This document shows, piece by piece, positions 10,048 through 21,287 of a stretch of DNA of 64,000 bases. Positions within the stretch are counted from its first letter, which is position 1, and every line of letters begins with the position of its first letter. The stretch is from Leishmania martiniquensis (Eukaryota > Euglenozoa > Kinetoplastea > Trypanosomatida > Trypanosomatidae): contig NC_090157.1 of assembly GCF_017916325.1 (NCBI RefSeq), positions 129,001 to 193,000 of the forward strand, written 5' to 3'. The translations under genes and the position numbers were made by a program. The notes beneath the pieces were generated by a model that made no database searches, was not told the origin of the DNA, and saw only the letters and a program-made list of their open reading frames with translations.

Positions 10048-13000
10048 CTGGGTTGCGAGATGCGCAGCACCACCGTGGGCCTTTCGAAGACGCGCTCGTG
10101 AGAATACACGTGTATGCTAGAATTCGATCTCCTCGATTCGTGAGTGTGGGCGCAAAAAGATGAGCCCCCACCCACACCCCCGTGCGAAGTTGTCCGTTGT
10201 GGTGGTACAGACTCTCGGTTGTTAGACGATCAGCTGATGGAAGAGAGAGAACACGAGAGAGAGCGCGAGAAACAAAGAAGGGTGGGTGGGTGGGCAAGCG
10301 AACTAACTGAGAAAGAAAGGCGCGCAGAAACAGCAAAAAAAAAAGCAAGAACAACAGGAACGTGCACGAGAGAGAGAGAGGGAGCGACGGAACCCTTCGG
10401 AAAGCAAACGAAACAGTCACTTTCTGATGCTGATGATAACGGTGTGCTCACAAAGCGAGCGGAGAAGAGAAAGGAGCAGCGCGAGAGAAAAAAAAAACAT
10501 ACGATCGGGAGACGCACCATAAACTTTTTTTAAAGTAGATATGGACCTGAGTACGGGCACGCAAACGCCTGCACGATGTTAGCCCCACTCGCTAAATGTC
10601 GGGTGTCTTCCGTGAGAGTGAAGTGCCCCCTTTGAGGAGCGGGAGAGAGACAGAGAGGAAGCGGCGAAAACGAGGGACAATGTCGAGATGTCCGTACCTC
10701 CTACCAACTCACTCACTCACACACACACACAGAGAGAGAGACAGAGACAGCGAAAAGAAAAATGTGCGCGCAGAAAGGGAGGGGGAGGGAGAGAGACAAC
10801 AAAAACAAGTCGGTATAATGTTGCAAGTGGGGAGGAACAACCAACGGGATGAGAAAGGACAGATAACGCTGAAGCCAACGAATTACACCCTCAGAACAGG
10901 AAAAAGAGGGTGAAAGAGGGGGGAGGGAGGAGGAAGGGAGGGGGAATAGGTATACGCCAGCAAGACAGAGAGAGACGTGGCCACCCTACAAAGAACAACA
11001 AAATGCGTAAGCGACTCCTGAAAAGGGCCAAGGCAACGCGAAGGATGGGGAAATGTGAGGAAAGCGTGAATGTGCGTGCGTGTGTGTTTTTTTTAAGGGT
11101 GTGAGCGGAATCGAGAGCTTGTGCGCTTGAAAAAAGGCCGTATGGAATGCCGAAAGGCACGCAGGTTGGCGCAAACGAGGTAAACGAACAATGCGCACGC
11201 GTCAGGGTGCCGGCTGTGGCGCTGTCTGTGTGTGTGTGTGTGTGTCGTGTTGAGGTTGCTTTGTGCTTGCCCGTGCAAAAGCCGGTCGTCCCCCGTTGAC
11301 AGAAAGGGAAAAAGGGGAGAGCGAGAAACAATTACTTTCCTTCACTGCCACTCCCCTTCCCCGGCCTTGCGCTCTCCTCTCAAAGGGCAATGACGGGATT
11401 AGAACCCCAGCAAAGACGAGTACGAGGACACGCCGAGAAGGACTGAAACTCTGGTAGGCCTCACACACTTACCGGCACAGGTCCGATCGCTAGGGACGCC
11501 GACACCAAACACCCTCCCACACACACACGTATTCCTTTTTTGCTTCTTTCGCTGCCTCTAAAAGTGCGTTGTTAGGCGTGATGCGCTCTAAAAGGGTCTT
11601 TGTCCCGCCTCTTTTCAGCTCCGTTTGACCTCCCTCTCCTCACTTGTGTGTAATGCATACATATAAATACGTATGCGTGGCAGTGTGTGTGTGTGTGTGT
11701 ATTCGGCTGCGCACTGCCGATGAGCCGCCTCTGTTTCCCGCTGTCGCTCCTCACAGGAGTGAAGGGTGTCGCTGGAGCGACAGAGGGGTGGCGGAGGGGT
11801 GAGGTGACGAGGGTGAGGTACTCCGAGTTGAAAAAAAACGTGTACTAATAAGAGACAGCGCGGAGCGGGTGGGAAGGGGGAGAGAGAGGGTCCACTAAGG
11901 TGGAGCAGGGCCAAAAAAAAAACAAAGGCTCTTCACGGCGAGCGACGCGGGAGCGGAAGAAAAAAGAAGACGCCTTCTCTTCGCGCAGAGAAATCGGTGC
12001 CCAATCGAAGGCGAATTTCGTTTTCTTGTTGCTGTGCCGGTGGGAAAGGTCGGCCCCACCGAAATGTGGGGCCGTCCGAGCAGACCGAGGCAGCACCAGC
12101 CACCGCACTCGCAAGGAGTCGCACCCACAGTGATGGCCACGGCGATGATGGCTCGATGATACGTCAATGGCCCCTACGAGAAGAGAGAGAGCGAAACAGA
12201 AAGCGGGCGTGTGCGTGTGCGTGCTCGTGTGTGTTTTTTCGGTGGAGTCTTACTGATTATGTCACGGCGCCTTTTCTTTCACGACAGAAATTTACAAAAG
12301 GGGAAACCCAAAAGGGAAAGAGAGAGACGGCGCACTGAGCGACGTATACAGTGACGGAAGAGGGAGGCGGCGGTGAAGCCCGCGTGAGAGGACCGGCGCG
12401 GGAGCGGCAATGAGGGCGACACATCGCATTTTGTGCGGGTTGGTCAGCATGTTGCGGTGCGCGTTGTCACGGTAAGGGGTGAAAGGCAACAGAGGTGGAA
12501 GCGGGTGAGGCGGTACAGAGCGACGTGAGGAAGAGGGATGGGAGAAGAGCGTTAAGAAACGAGGCGCTGCGCAGCTGTGCCCCCCCTTTAAGGGGAAGAA
12601 CAAAAAGGGGCGGCTAGAGCTTCTACGTCCGACCATCAATGGTGGGATGACGAGGGAGGCGTGGCGCAAGCGAAGGTGCCGCAACAGGGTGCACAGCGTA
12701 GAATTGGGAGTGCACCCTCTCTCCTTGTGTCTGTGTGTTGCCCCGCCTCCTGGCCGCGCCTCGCATCTGCTGTGCTCGTGACGCTCCGACACGCTATGCG
12801 ATGTGGCCAACACCGAATTAGAGAGCGGAGAAAGGAACTGGCGGTCTCATCACGGGAGATCCGCGACCAAGTGGGCATAGCAGACAAAGGAACAGGTAAG
12901 GAGCAATGCGGTGGTGAGGGGTGAAGTCCGGAACAGTCGTCCGCGCCAACACCCCCCCTGTGCACCATGCAGACTCGGCTCTATTAGCGGCGACCTTCTG

Positions 13001-13682
13001 TGTGTGTGTGTATGTGCAGGTGTGTGCGCTCGCGTCCGTCGCACGGCACGGGCATCGACAACTGCGCCCAGTTGCCGAAGCGTAAACAAAACACACAAGC
13101 AGAGCACGACAGCCACGGTGAGCAGGCACGAAGAACGCGCCAGGCGTGGCTGTCGGAAAACTCGGAAGAGGAGGAAGGGAAAAAGGCGCAGACGGCCGAC
13201 ACATGGACGCAGCACGCACACCAAACAAAGGAGGGAGATACACGATGGAGACACTGCTACAAACGAGCGATGCCCCCCGCCCAACAACTCTGGCAGCTCA
13301 CGGGGCGGGGGTCCATCACATCCCTCGTCGTCCGAGACACGAGTTGCGCGTCAATGAGGCATGAGTTACCTTTCTGCCCCGCTGCTGCGGCGCACCATCC
13401 AAAGCGAACCCGCTTCCTGCCGTTCTCCCCACACGCCAACGCCCGTTCCTGACGACATAATGTATGCATGCATACAGCTACTCACAGCGTGCGCGAAACA
13501 CGCAACGATGCGCACGGCCAAGCCGTTCACAAAACGCACCTCTCGCGTCGGTATCCCTCGTGTCATTGCTGCCGACTTCCTTCCAACTCGCCACTCGCGC
13601 CGCCGCCTCTGTTGTCTGATGTCCCCGATTTGCACCCGCTGCGATGCAGGTCATCGCCCGTCACGGCGCTGCGTCACACACC

Positions 13683-14501
13683 TCATATCGTACGTGCAGC
13701 GCGCACTATCAGAAACGCCGCGTGGAATGTCGTAGTCGCCCCACTCGCCAAGGTTGAATCCGCAAAAAAACGCCCGCCCACGCACACCCACCCGCGTATG
13801 CTTTTCCTTCTCGCAGCCACGCCTTTCCCTGTCCCTGCCAGCGTCAGGTCTGTCCTCTCCTGCAACTCGATGATAGCCGTAACGACCGTGATGGGGCAGT
13901 GGCAGGCAAACACTCGGCTGAATACGTCGGCGACTCTATGGGCGATGACGAGGGCGTCTGCATACCCCGCTATGCGTTGAAGGCTGTCGATCCCACAGCC
14001 CAAACTGCACAGGGTGACGGCGACCCCCTCCTCACGAGCACAATGATCGTGTTAACGGCAGCAGCGTTCACGTCACTACGACGGGCTTGGGCGCTTCCGC
14101 TGCTGTACGGGCCTTCGCTCAACCTTCCGCGACGAGGAGGCGCCGCTGGCGCCGCTGAGGATGTCAAGAACAAAAAAAACGCATGCAGAAGTGCGCTCTG
14201 ATCGCGCGATGAGTGGATGTCGGCGTTCAGCGAGCGGAAAACATCTTCGGCCATGCCTAGGCAGCGGCCGAACAGTACTCTTTGGGGACGCCACGGGGGA
14301 AGCGGTTGCAGCGGCTTTCATCACGGACGCCGTCCACTTTAACGTCGCTGCGGAGAACCGCCAGTGCTTTGTGAGGCACACCCTGCTCACTGGTGGGAAA
14401 AAAAAACGCATGGGACGAAACGCGCCGCCGCCCACCGCGGAGCGCACCTCTTGTAGTTCACTCAGCGGATATGAGTCGGCAGGGTTACCGAAGAGCGCCA
14501 A
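13683..14501 (-). pseudogene. Possible decayed coding sequence (frame-interrupted)
   Basis: On the transcribed strand, three adjoining segments in different frames look coding-like in residue mix and GC3. The first is 14501 down to about 14160 (starting MALFGNPADSYPLSELQEV). It continues around 14254-14060 with GMAEDVFRSLNADIHSS and then DVNAAAVNTIIVL. The last runs from 14051 to 13683 and includes GVAVTLCSLGCGIDSLQ, YADALVIAHRVADVFS and ITVVTAIIELQERTD. Two frame changes would be needed to read through, one at a T8 run on the minus strand near 14171-14178. I cannot name the family. It could also be chance open frame in GC-rich 3'UTR, and the plus strand carries comparable frames, so confidence is low. 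Confidence 0.25.
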
Positions 14502-15441
14502 GAGCAGATATGACAGCTAGTGTGGGCACTGAGGCTCCGATAGCGGAATCGATTCAGTTCTTCCATGCGAAGCGGCACCTCGCCCTATCCCCAGTGCCAT
14601 CGACCAGCCTTTCACGTTGAGAGCTCGAAGCTATCACTACTGCCGACGGCAGAGGGCGAACAGGCATCTATCCCCGCACTTTCCCCACCCAACATACACA
14701 CATACAAGCAACGGCAACGCTGCAGTACGGGAGTCGAAGGACCATACGTGAGTACCTCATAGGGGGGGGGCAGGATGTGCTCTAGGGCTTCGGCACTACG
14801 GTGACCGTCACACACACGAATATCACCCCGTTTCCTACTTGCACAAAGGCCAGAGACACGTGCAGCGCAGCGAGACAGACGGAGAACACACGTGAGAACA
14901 GCAGCAGTGACAATGGCAGCAGGCGGCCCCGCGCCCTTCCTCAGCCTGCATGGATGTGTGTTCGAAGAGCGCGGCGAAAAGCCCACACAGCGAAGGGCGT
15001 CAGACGACACAGACACACACCAGAGAGGGAGAAGGCCGCTGCTGCTTACCTCCCGATCCAGTGCGAAGCGGAGGCAGGAGCGATGCCGGGCACGCCTGCG
15101 CGTACGCCATGGGTTCCGCGAATACGGCTGTTCGTTTCGGACCCGACTGTAGCCACGATTGGCTCACCTTATCAATTTTTTGCAGAATTGAGGGCACTGC
15201 TGATGTTGCGCATTCGGTCGTGCTCGTTTGCCGTGGCGCATCTGAACGTAGCAGGGAAGCAGCGGCCGCCGGTCGCCTCCCAGCGGCGCTGCTCACCCCA
15301 GCGGCAGAATGAGGGGAGAAGAAGGGGCCTCCACACTCCTGACCCGCTCCCCTTATTGGTGCTCGCGTAAGTGCACATATACATGCATTACGCAAGCAGC
15401 CTCCGAAGGTGTGAGGAGAGGGAGGGAGCCGCGCCACGATG

Positions 15442-16218
15442 TTATACTCGAAGGGAAGACAGCGGCGCCCATCCATCTGAGGACAGCGTCATATTTTCCA
15501 CACCCGCGATAAAGGAAAGCGCGTGCATGTCGTCATTAGTCAGTGCACCGCACGCGCGCTCACGAAGCCACACCTCAAAGCTGTCCGACCACCACACTGA
15601 CTGACACTCAGGCGCCGCCCGCTCCACTAGATGCGGGTCGCCAAGAGATGCGACGTACTGTGCACGCAGCCTCTCGAGAAGCTGCGCAAGTGGTGACAGG
15701 AACAGGTGAGAGAGCCGCGGATGTTCGTGGATGCAGTTTAAAGATCGGCACAGTGCGCAGTCGCCTACAAGGGCGCGTGGCAGCGTCGTCACCGTCGCTG
15801 TGGGCACCGCAACCGTTTCGCTTGCAGCGACCTCCGGCAAAGTACCCTGGCGATCTTTTCCACGTTCGTTCTGCCCCTGTGGTGTAGGAAGAGCTATTCT
15901 GCACGCATTCAAGCCCTCCAACTGAGTGACGGCGTCACGCAACCGCCGCCGCCCTTCTTCGGCGTCGCGCCTTGCTCCCTCTGTGCGCACCTGCGTTGCT
16001 GCCACTTCTAGCTCGGTCTGTAACCGGGCATGTCGCGACTTCTGTGCTGCAAATGTGACCGCCGCCACGCGCTCGCTCAGCTCCCGCTCCGCTGCTTTCG
16101 CATGGACCAGTTCCTGAGCACGTGACTGCGACGCTGTCTCGAGCCGCTTCAGCTCAGTCATAAACGTCTTTAGCTCTTCAGAGGCGGCGGCGTCCGCCGG
16201 CAGGGAGCATGCGCGCAT
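15442..16218 (-). CDS. Hypothetical coiled-coil protein with Cys/His cluster (258 aa)
   Basis: Family not recognised. The longest open frame reaches 16383, but that end is a GTG codon. The first ATG in frame is at 16216-16218, just after a CTTCAG acceptor-like site, and I take it as the start. Residues about 12-110 are a heptad-rich, Glu/Arg/Ala helix (SEELKTFMTELKRLE through EEGRRRLRDAVTQLEGL). A Pro/Thr/Val spacer follows. Then comes a conserved-looking C-terminal part with CALCRSLNCIHEH (three Cys and nearby His, possibly metal-binding) and a region rich in Trp and Leu (SVWWSDSFEVWL). No membrane segment. The GC3-rich codons and helical regularity argue that it is real. Confidence 0.7.
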   Translation of the reverse strand: MRACSLPADAAASEELKTFMTELKRLETASQSRAQELVHAKAAERELSERVAAVTFAAQKSRHARLQTELEVAATQVRTEGARRDAEEGRRRLRDAVTQLEGLNACRIALPTPQGQNERGKDRQGTLPEVAASETVAVPTATVTTLPRALVGDCALCRSLNCIHEHPRLSHLFLSPLAQLLERLRAQYVASLGDPHLVERAAPECQSVWWSDSFEVWLRERACGALTNDDMHALSFIAGVENMTLSSDGWAPLSSLRV

Positions 16219-17483
16219 CGGTGCACAGCACAACTCACGGCGCTGAAGATTTAGTGAATGCGTCAAAGTTGCGGATGAAGAGAAGAATGCGCAGCGGCGA
16301 CGATGCGCACCATCAGGAGGTCCCACACGTTGATAGAGAGCCGTGGATGACAGGCAGCGACCAGCGCAGGCACACAGCAACACAAGAGGCGCCGAGCAGC
16401 TGTGGGCGAGAGGGAGGAGGGGGGCACACGCCCTTTCTGCTTGTCAAGAAACACAGCAGACGCGGCGGACTTCTTGCGCGGGCTTCAGCGTGTTCATGAC
16501 TGCGAAATGTCAGGAGCTGATGCAATGAGGGGAATGGGTGATGATGGCGATGGTGGATTGTGCATGTGGGAGGGAGCAGGGAGGAGGGGGAGGGGGCGAC
16601 AGTGACAACGATACTATCAGTAACAGCACAAAGGGAGAGCGTCACGAAGGAAATGTGCATTGCCCATGGCACACTGAATTCCGCGACGCGAGAATATCGA
16701 CACGGCCCACACACACATATATATGTGTGCAGTCTACGCCGTCACGAAGCAGCGCATCAACGCTAATGGAAGGCTCGGTGCTGCCCCCATTGTCCTCTGC
16801 ACGCCCCCCTTTTTTCTCGTTGGTGCGACGCTGACAGCTCTCGTCTGCCGGGATGGTCCACTGTTCGTATACGCACTCGCACCAGAAAATCTACGCACCG
16901 GGACGGCGGCGATGCCAATAGGTGTGCGCCTTTGTGAGCTAATGTACACCCATGTGCAGGTGAGCGCATCATGCTCGAAGTAGCGGTGAGTCGTTGCGGT
17001 TTAAAGGAAACAAGGGGGATGCAGGCGTCAGAGCAACGAGGCCATCATGTGAGGAGGAGGAGTCACATGAAACAGTCAGGGGTTAGGGAAGGGGGCGTAG
17101 AGCCAAGGCGATGCCGTGCGTTTATCCTCCTGGGCGTTGTATAGGCTACCTGAAGCGCTGAGTTGTACATCTGGAAGGGGCCGCCAAAGGGAGGCAAGAC
17201 GTGTTCTTCCAAAAAAAAATAGGGGCCCTATCGACACCGACAAGAGCAAAGAGGGAAAGAGAGAGAGAGGAGGCACGCGTGTGGGTGTGGATACGGCGAG
17301 TGAGGGAGCGCATGCACAAGGAGAGGGAGGCAGTCGACGAAGCAGAGGAAAGGCCACCTCGCGCTCCAGTATGGCACCGAACAGGGGGGACAGACAAACA
17401 GAATGGGGAGCGTAGAGCGCCTTCGTCTCAGCAATGCTCATGACAGGCACGCCAGCTCAGACCGCTCATCTTATTTGGCGTGA
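16219..17483. other. Intergenic: 5'UTR of the 258-residue gene, 3'UTR of the 379-residue gene
   Basis: No gene supported. It contains G-rich purine runs (16570-16600) and CA/TA microsatellite around 16710-16728. Confidence 0.6.
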
Positions 17484-18623
17484 CTACAGGCGCAAGGTGG
17501 GCAGGAACTTCGCCGTGGCGCTGTAGTGCTGGATCATCATCGTGTTCCTCACACGCTGCTTGCCCACCTCCGTTATTCCCAACGTAGATGCTCTCACCTG
17601 CCATGACGGCCGGGCGGCGGAGGGGTGAGAGGTGTTGCAAAGGTGGCGTCGGGCCGCGGCAGTTGTGCCATGCGCGCCTTTTTCGCTGCCGACTGCAGCC
17701 GCCCAGCGCTCTCCCAGTTGCCGCATCCGCTGCGGCATGAACGGGCACTCGGCCGCACACTCAAACGGGCACCGCTGGAGGGCCATCAAGTCCAGCTTGC
17801 TGAGTTCTGCGACACTCTGCTGGACGTTCGGTCGGCTACCACCGCGGGGTCCAAAAGTCGCGCCGGCAGGCGCCTGCACGCAGGGAAGAGAGATGAAGTG
17901 CGGAATCCCCATCGCCTCAACCGCGCGCGCCTCCTCACGGTGCACGAAAGAGCGCCGCATTTCCTCGCCATGGATAAGCCGAAAAAACGCTTCTCGCTGC
18001 TGCAGTGGCTGAACTTCGGCGCGGTGCAGCTGCGTCAGAGACCTGCGCTCCAACAGCTGCCTCTGCTCGAGACCTTTGCGACTCGTCTCCTCCTCCAAGA
18101 TGGCGTCACACAGCGTGTCCTGCAAAATCTGACGCTCCCACTTCAGCGCCTGCTGCGCTTCAGCTTGCCTTCGGGCGTTTTGTGCGGCTTTCAAGTTGGC
18201 ACAAGATGTGGCGATATCCACATAGGCAACGTGGCGACGCACTATGTCGGCAAACTGCGTCGCGGCTTCGCCCACAAGAAGGGCGCGCTGTCGCGCCTCC
18301 TGCGATTGGGTTTGTCGTAAACGCTTCGAAAGGTGTTCAGCTCGGCTGCGCAACGCCTCCTGCGGTGGAGACACGGGCGCGGGGTTGCTATCGGCTGCGT
18401 TGCTCACTGAGACGTCAGCAAGAATTTCCGTGACCGACGAGTCTACGGTGTGACTCACGCCTCGCTCACCGCCACCGCCACCGCCACCACCACTTTCCAC
18501 CAGCGTCGGCACCTTGCGAACGTTTGACAAGCAATGCAGCGAGGGCTGTAGGTCCTTGTTTCGTGCCGTTGCGGTTTGGGAAGGGTGCAGAGGCGCGGTC
18601 TGAACGTCCTCTCTGCGACGCAT
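17484..18623 (-). CDS. Hypothetical coiled-coil protein (379 aa)
   Basis: Family not recognised. The open frame extends to 18764, but that end is GTG. The first ATG in frame (18621-18623, MRRREDVQ) lies 34 nt after a textbook polypyrimidine-TGCAG, so the upstream 47 codons are 5'UTR. A poly-Gly run near residues 43-50 is followed by about 150 residues of Arg/Gln/Glu/Ala helix (QEALRSRAEHLSKRLRQ to LLERRSLTQLHRAE), probably coiled coil. The C-terminal third has ordered segments with several Cys (CPFECAAECPFM, a C-x3-C-x3-C pattern). The Gln/Arg-rich helix resembles cytoskeletal or flagellar proteins of trypanosomatids in general character only. Confidence 0.72.
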   Translation of the reverse strand: MRRREDVQTAPLHPSQTATARNKDLQPSLHCLSNVRKVPTLVESGGGGGGGGERGVSHTVDSSVTEILADVSVSNAADSNPAPVSPPQEALRSRAEHLSKRLRQTQSQEARQRALLVGEAATQFADIVRRHVAYVDIATSCANLKAAQNARRQAEAQQALKWERQILQDTLCDAILEEETSRKGLEQRQLLERRSLTQLHRAEVQPLQQREAFFRLIHGEEMRRSFVHREEARAVEAMGIPHFISLPCVQAPAGATFGPRGGSRPNVQQSVAELSKLDLMALQRCPFECAAECPFMPQRMRQLGERWAAAVGSEKGAHGTTAAARRHLCNTSHPSAARPSWQVRASTLGITEVGKQRVRNTMMIQHYSATAKFLPTLRL

Positions 18624-19327
18624 CGTTGCACCTCTTCCGTGTGCGGCGCTGTTGTGACTGCACAACGAACGAGAGCAGGGGGCGGGGAGGGGGAGGGGGG
18701 AACCAGCCGATGCAGAGATAAAGAGAGAGAGCGCAAAAACATGGACCAGAGTACGGGTTGTCACCGATGATGTTCGCTATATCTTACCACTGTAGAATGG
18801 TGAGAGGGGGAGGTGAGCCGACTCCGTGGATATACGCGGTGCCGGTAGGTGCACGTCCGCGACCCCTTACCGAGAAAGAGAGGTGAGCGAGGGGGGAGGT
18901 TTCGTTGCCTGTAAGAGACGAGAGGAGAAGCCGTCGAGGAACGGGGCCAACCGCAGGTACTTGGTAATGGTACCGCTCTCAATAAATGCCATCAGAGACA
19001 GCAGCCATGTGCTGAATTGCAGAGTAGGGGCAGTGATGTTCGGTGTGGCGATTACGATGAGCAGAAGCACTTCATCGGCTAGGCTCCGCCCTTGCCGAGC
19101 AGCTGTCCCTCCCCCTTCCACCATACGCCCTTCCTCTGTGTATTCACTCGCCCTCTCTGCGAGAAAGGCGCATCACGGGAGGGAAACCGCTGAAACCGAA
19201 AACAGTCGCAAACCCCCTTACCCTCCGTGCGCGATGGCGGCCGTGTTTGTTCTCCTGATGATCGCGTACACCCGTCTTCGTCCACGTTGCACGCTAGCGC
19301 CGCCAAGCATGCGCTAAGCCCCACCCT
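18624..19327. other. Intergenic between two hypothetical genes
   Basis: Contains the acceptor and polypyrimidine signals of the 379-residue gene and the 3'UTR of the EF-hand gene. No further gene seen. Confidence 0.55.
18658..18659 (-). promoter_or_regulatory. Spliced-leader acceptor that decides the start of the 379-residue gene
   Basis: A minus-strand C-rich tract (complement of 18679-18700) is followed by TGCAG with AG at 18658-18659. It lies downstream of the longest-frame start, so initiation must be at 18623. Confidence 0.6.
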
Positions 19328-20173
19328 TCAGATGCTGCACAGTAGTTTGACGAACGCCCCCAGAGTCACGGAGGGACACCCGTCAGTGGCGGTGGTGGCC
19401 GCGTCCGCGGAAGCTGTCTTCGCCACCAGAAGGCGCTGTAGTGCGTGCCCTTCTCCCAGCTTTAGTCGGTGCGCATGAACGTTCCACGCCACATGCACCA
19501 GGTGCGCGGTGTCGACGGGTAGCCTGTCAGGCACCGATTCGCCTGGAGAAACGGCAGCGAGGCAAAAGTTGCGGTAGATGGCTTCTATGGAACCGTACAG
19601 GAAAGCGACCCGCGGGTCACTCGTAGGGCAAGGGCCGCGCACTGCCGTCGACACGGCTGTGCTACTCCTGACAGTGCCACTTGCAGGGATAGAGAGTGCC
19701 GTATTCGACGAGGACTGCCCGTGAGCCTCAAGCAAGGAGGCCGATGCGGCCTCCTTGCCGTCGGCGCTTTCGATACTCGATGACACCTTCGCCTGCGCTC
19801 TAACCCTGCACAGGCAGTCAATGATCGCGTGCACCTCATTCAGTGTTGGCCCCATCTGTGCCAGGTCCTGGAAACAGTGAGCTTGCTGCGCCGACGTCGA
19901 CTCTACGGAGAGCAGCGGGCGAGGCGCCCACGGCCGTCCGGTCACACTCTCGTACGCCCGCTTCACCTGCGCCACAGACAGATGATCGGCGGGTGCGGCA
20001 GAGCCCTCCTGCGCCGTGCTCGGCGACAAAGGAAAGATGCTGAGAAGAAGAGGGCGGAGGTGTTCGATGGCGATGCGCCCATTATCGTCGGTGTCCCACG
20101 GCCCGAAGAGTTCGGTGGCCTGCTGCTTTTTGGCCACCAGCAGCGCGTCCAGAAGGGAAGAGGTGTCTTCCAT
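19328..20173 (-). CDS. Hypothetical protein with one degenerate EF hand (281 aa)
   Basis: An in-frame ATG also exists at 20357-20359, giving 343 residues. I prefer the internal ATG at 20173 because the extra 62 residues are Arg/Ser-rich without pattern. However, no strong acceptor separates the two, and the longer form could carry a basic targeting leader. From the internal start, residues 1-45 hold helix, loop and helix (KKQQATELFGPWDTDDNGRIAIEHL). The loop DTDDNGRIAIEH has the Asp/Asp/Asn/Gly ligands of an EF hand but ends in His where Glu or Asp normally closes the calcium site. The remainder is helical with a Ser/Ala-rich middle and shows no second clear EF hand. Function unknown; weak or lost calcium binding is inferred. 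Confidence 0.68.
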   Translation of the reverse strand: MEDTSSLLDALLVAKKQQATELFGPWDTDDNGRIAIEHLRPLLLSIFPLSPSTAQEGSAAPADHLSVAQVKRAYESVTGRPWAPRPLLSVESTSAQQAHCFQDLAQMGPTLNEVHAIIDCLCRVRAQAKVSSSIESADGKEAASASLLEAHGQSSSNTALSIPASGTVRSSTAVSTAVRGPCPTSDPRVAFLYGSIEAIYRNFCLAAVSPGESVPDRLPVDTAHLVHVAWNVHAHRLKLGEGHALQRLLVAKTASADAATTATDGCPSVTLGAFVKLLCSI

Positions 20174-21287
20174 GAAAGTATAGCGGGGATGTCTTCTACG
20201 GTAGGCACGGCAGGTGTACAAGGGTATCTCGCCTCTGCTGGCAGTGCTCGTACAGCTGCGCTCGTGCCTTTTACACGCGCGCTGCAGACGCGCTACTCGG
20301 TGTAGAGTCTCGCACCTTGAGCTGCTGTGTGTTCGCGCGTCGCTGTGAGCGGGTGACATACAATGACAGAGACATTGTCAAGGGTGATGGTGATGACGAT
20401 GGCGGAGGAGGTGGTGCGCACAACGCGAAGCTCATCATCGCCAGCAGAGGGCGCGATGAGCATAAGTTTATCCTGCAGAACCCGTTTCGGCTCTTCCGTC
20501 AGTGGCCTTGTCGTTGCGTCGGCCGTCTGCAGGCGCGCACTGGCTAACATGCGCGCACACCGCGACAAGGCATAGGCATGCTCGCCAGAGGCCGCAAGCC
20601 AGCAGATCTGTCGTTCCCCCCCCAGTCAATCGGGCAGGCTCGCAGGGCTGAGAGAGAGCCGAGCCAAAAGAAACTAATGCGTAAGGAGGGCCACACGCAG
20701 CTTCGCCGTACCGTCAGAAAAGGTTGACGGTGCTGTTGTAGCATCTCCCCACCTTTTTTTTGTTTCGTTAGATACTCAAAAAGGGGCAAAGCCTCTGCTT
20801 CAGCGCGGCGTCACAGGTACCGCCTGCATGGCTTTTCTTTTATGTGGTTGGGGTGCATCGCGGCAGTGACCACCGATGCACATGCACGCGTCCGAGCACA
20901 CAGGCTCTATGATTACCCGACGCGGTGCACACACCTTCAGGGACAACATGTCTCGAGCACGAGGCACGCGTTCAGGGACGCATCATTGCCTTCGCTCTCA
21001 ACCTCTTCTCTGTCACCAGCGGCGGCTGCGCACCCCCACCCCCTTAATGCAGAATTCGCCACCCGGCGCCCGCTCAAACGAGCGGGTAAAAATAGGCTGC
21101 AGGGGCATGTGGGAGGGGGTAGTGAAGGGCCACTCACACACGACGGCAGAGGGGGCCCAATGACGCGGCCCCCTTCATGACCACGCGCAGATAGCTTACG
21201 TTTGATTTTCTCCGCGCGATCGTCTCCTCCTCCCTCTCATCCATTCCTTCGCATGCACGCGGAGGGTCGTTCTCCGCGTAACGCTTC
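20174..21287. other. Intergenic: upstream of the EF-hand gene, 3'UTR of the nucleoporin-like gene
   Basis: No gene supported. A T8 run lies near 20753-20760. The remainder is mixed sequence without recognisable repeats. Confidence 0.55.

Larger units (their letters stand above)
7842..15441. other. Unusually long (7.6 kb) region without an intact gene
   Basis: This is 5'UTR sequence of the 1118-residue gene and 3'UTR of the 258-residue gene, but it is several times longer than most gaps in the window. From 8 to 12.3 kb it is AT-richer, with (TA)n, (CA/TG)n and long purine runs (for example 10905-10948), and it has no convincing open frame. From about 12.6 to 15.4 kb it becomes GC-rich, with many mid-length frames on both strands. 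A candidate decayed coding stretch at 13683-14501 is listed separately. No tRNA, rRNA or snRNA could be recognised by eye. Confidence 0.6.

Noticed and set aside
11386..11412. Minus-strand GGGGTTCTAATCCCG resembling a tRNA T-arm
   Set aside because: The T-stem does not pair over five bases, and no acceptor stem, anticodon arm or D-arm could be fitted around it.
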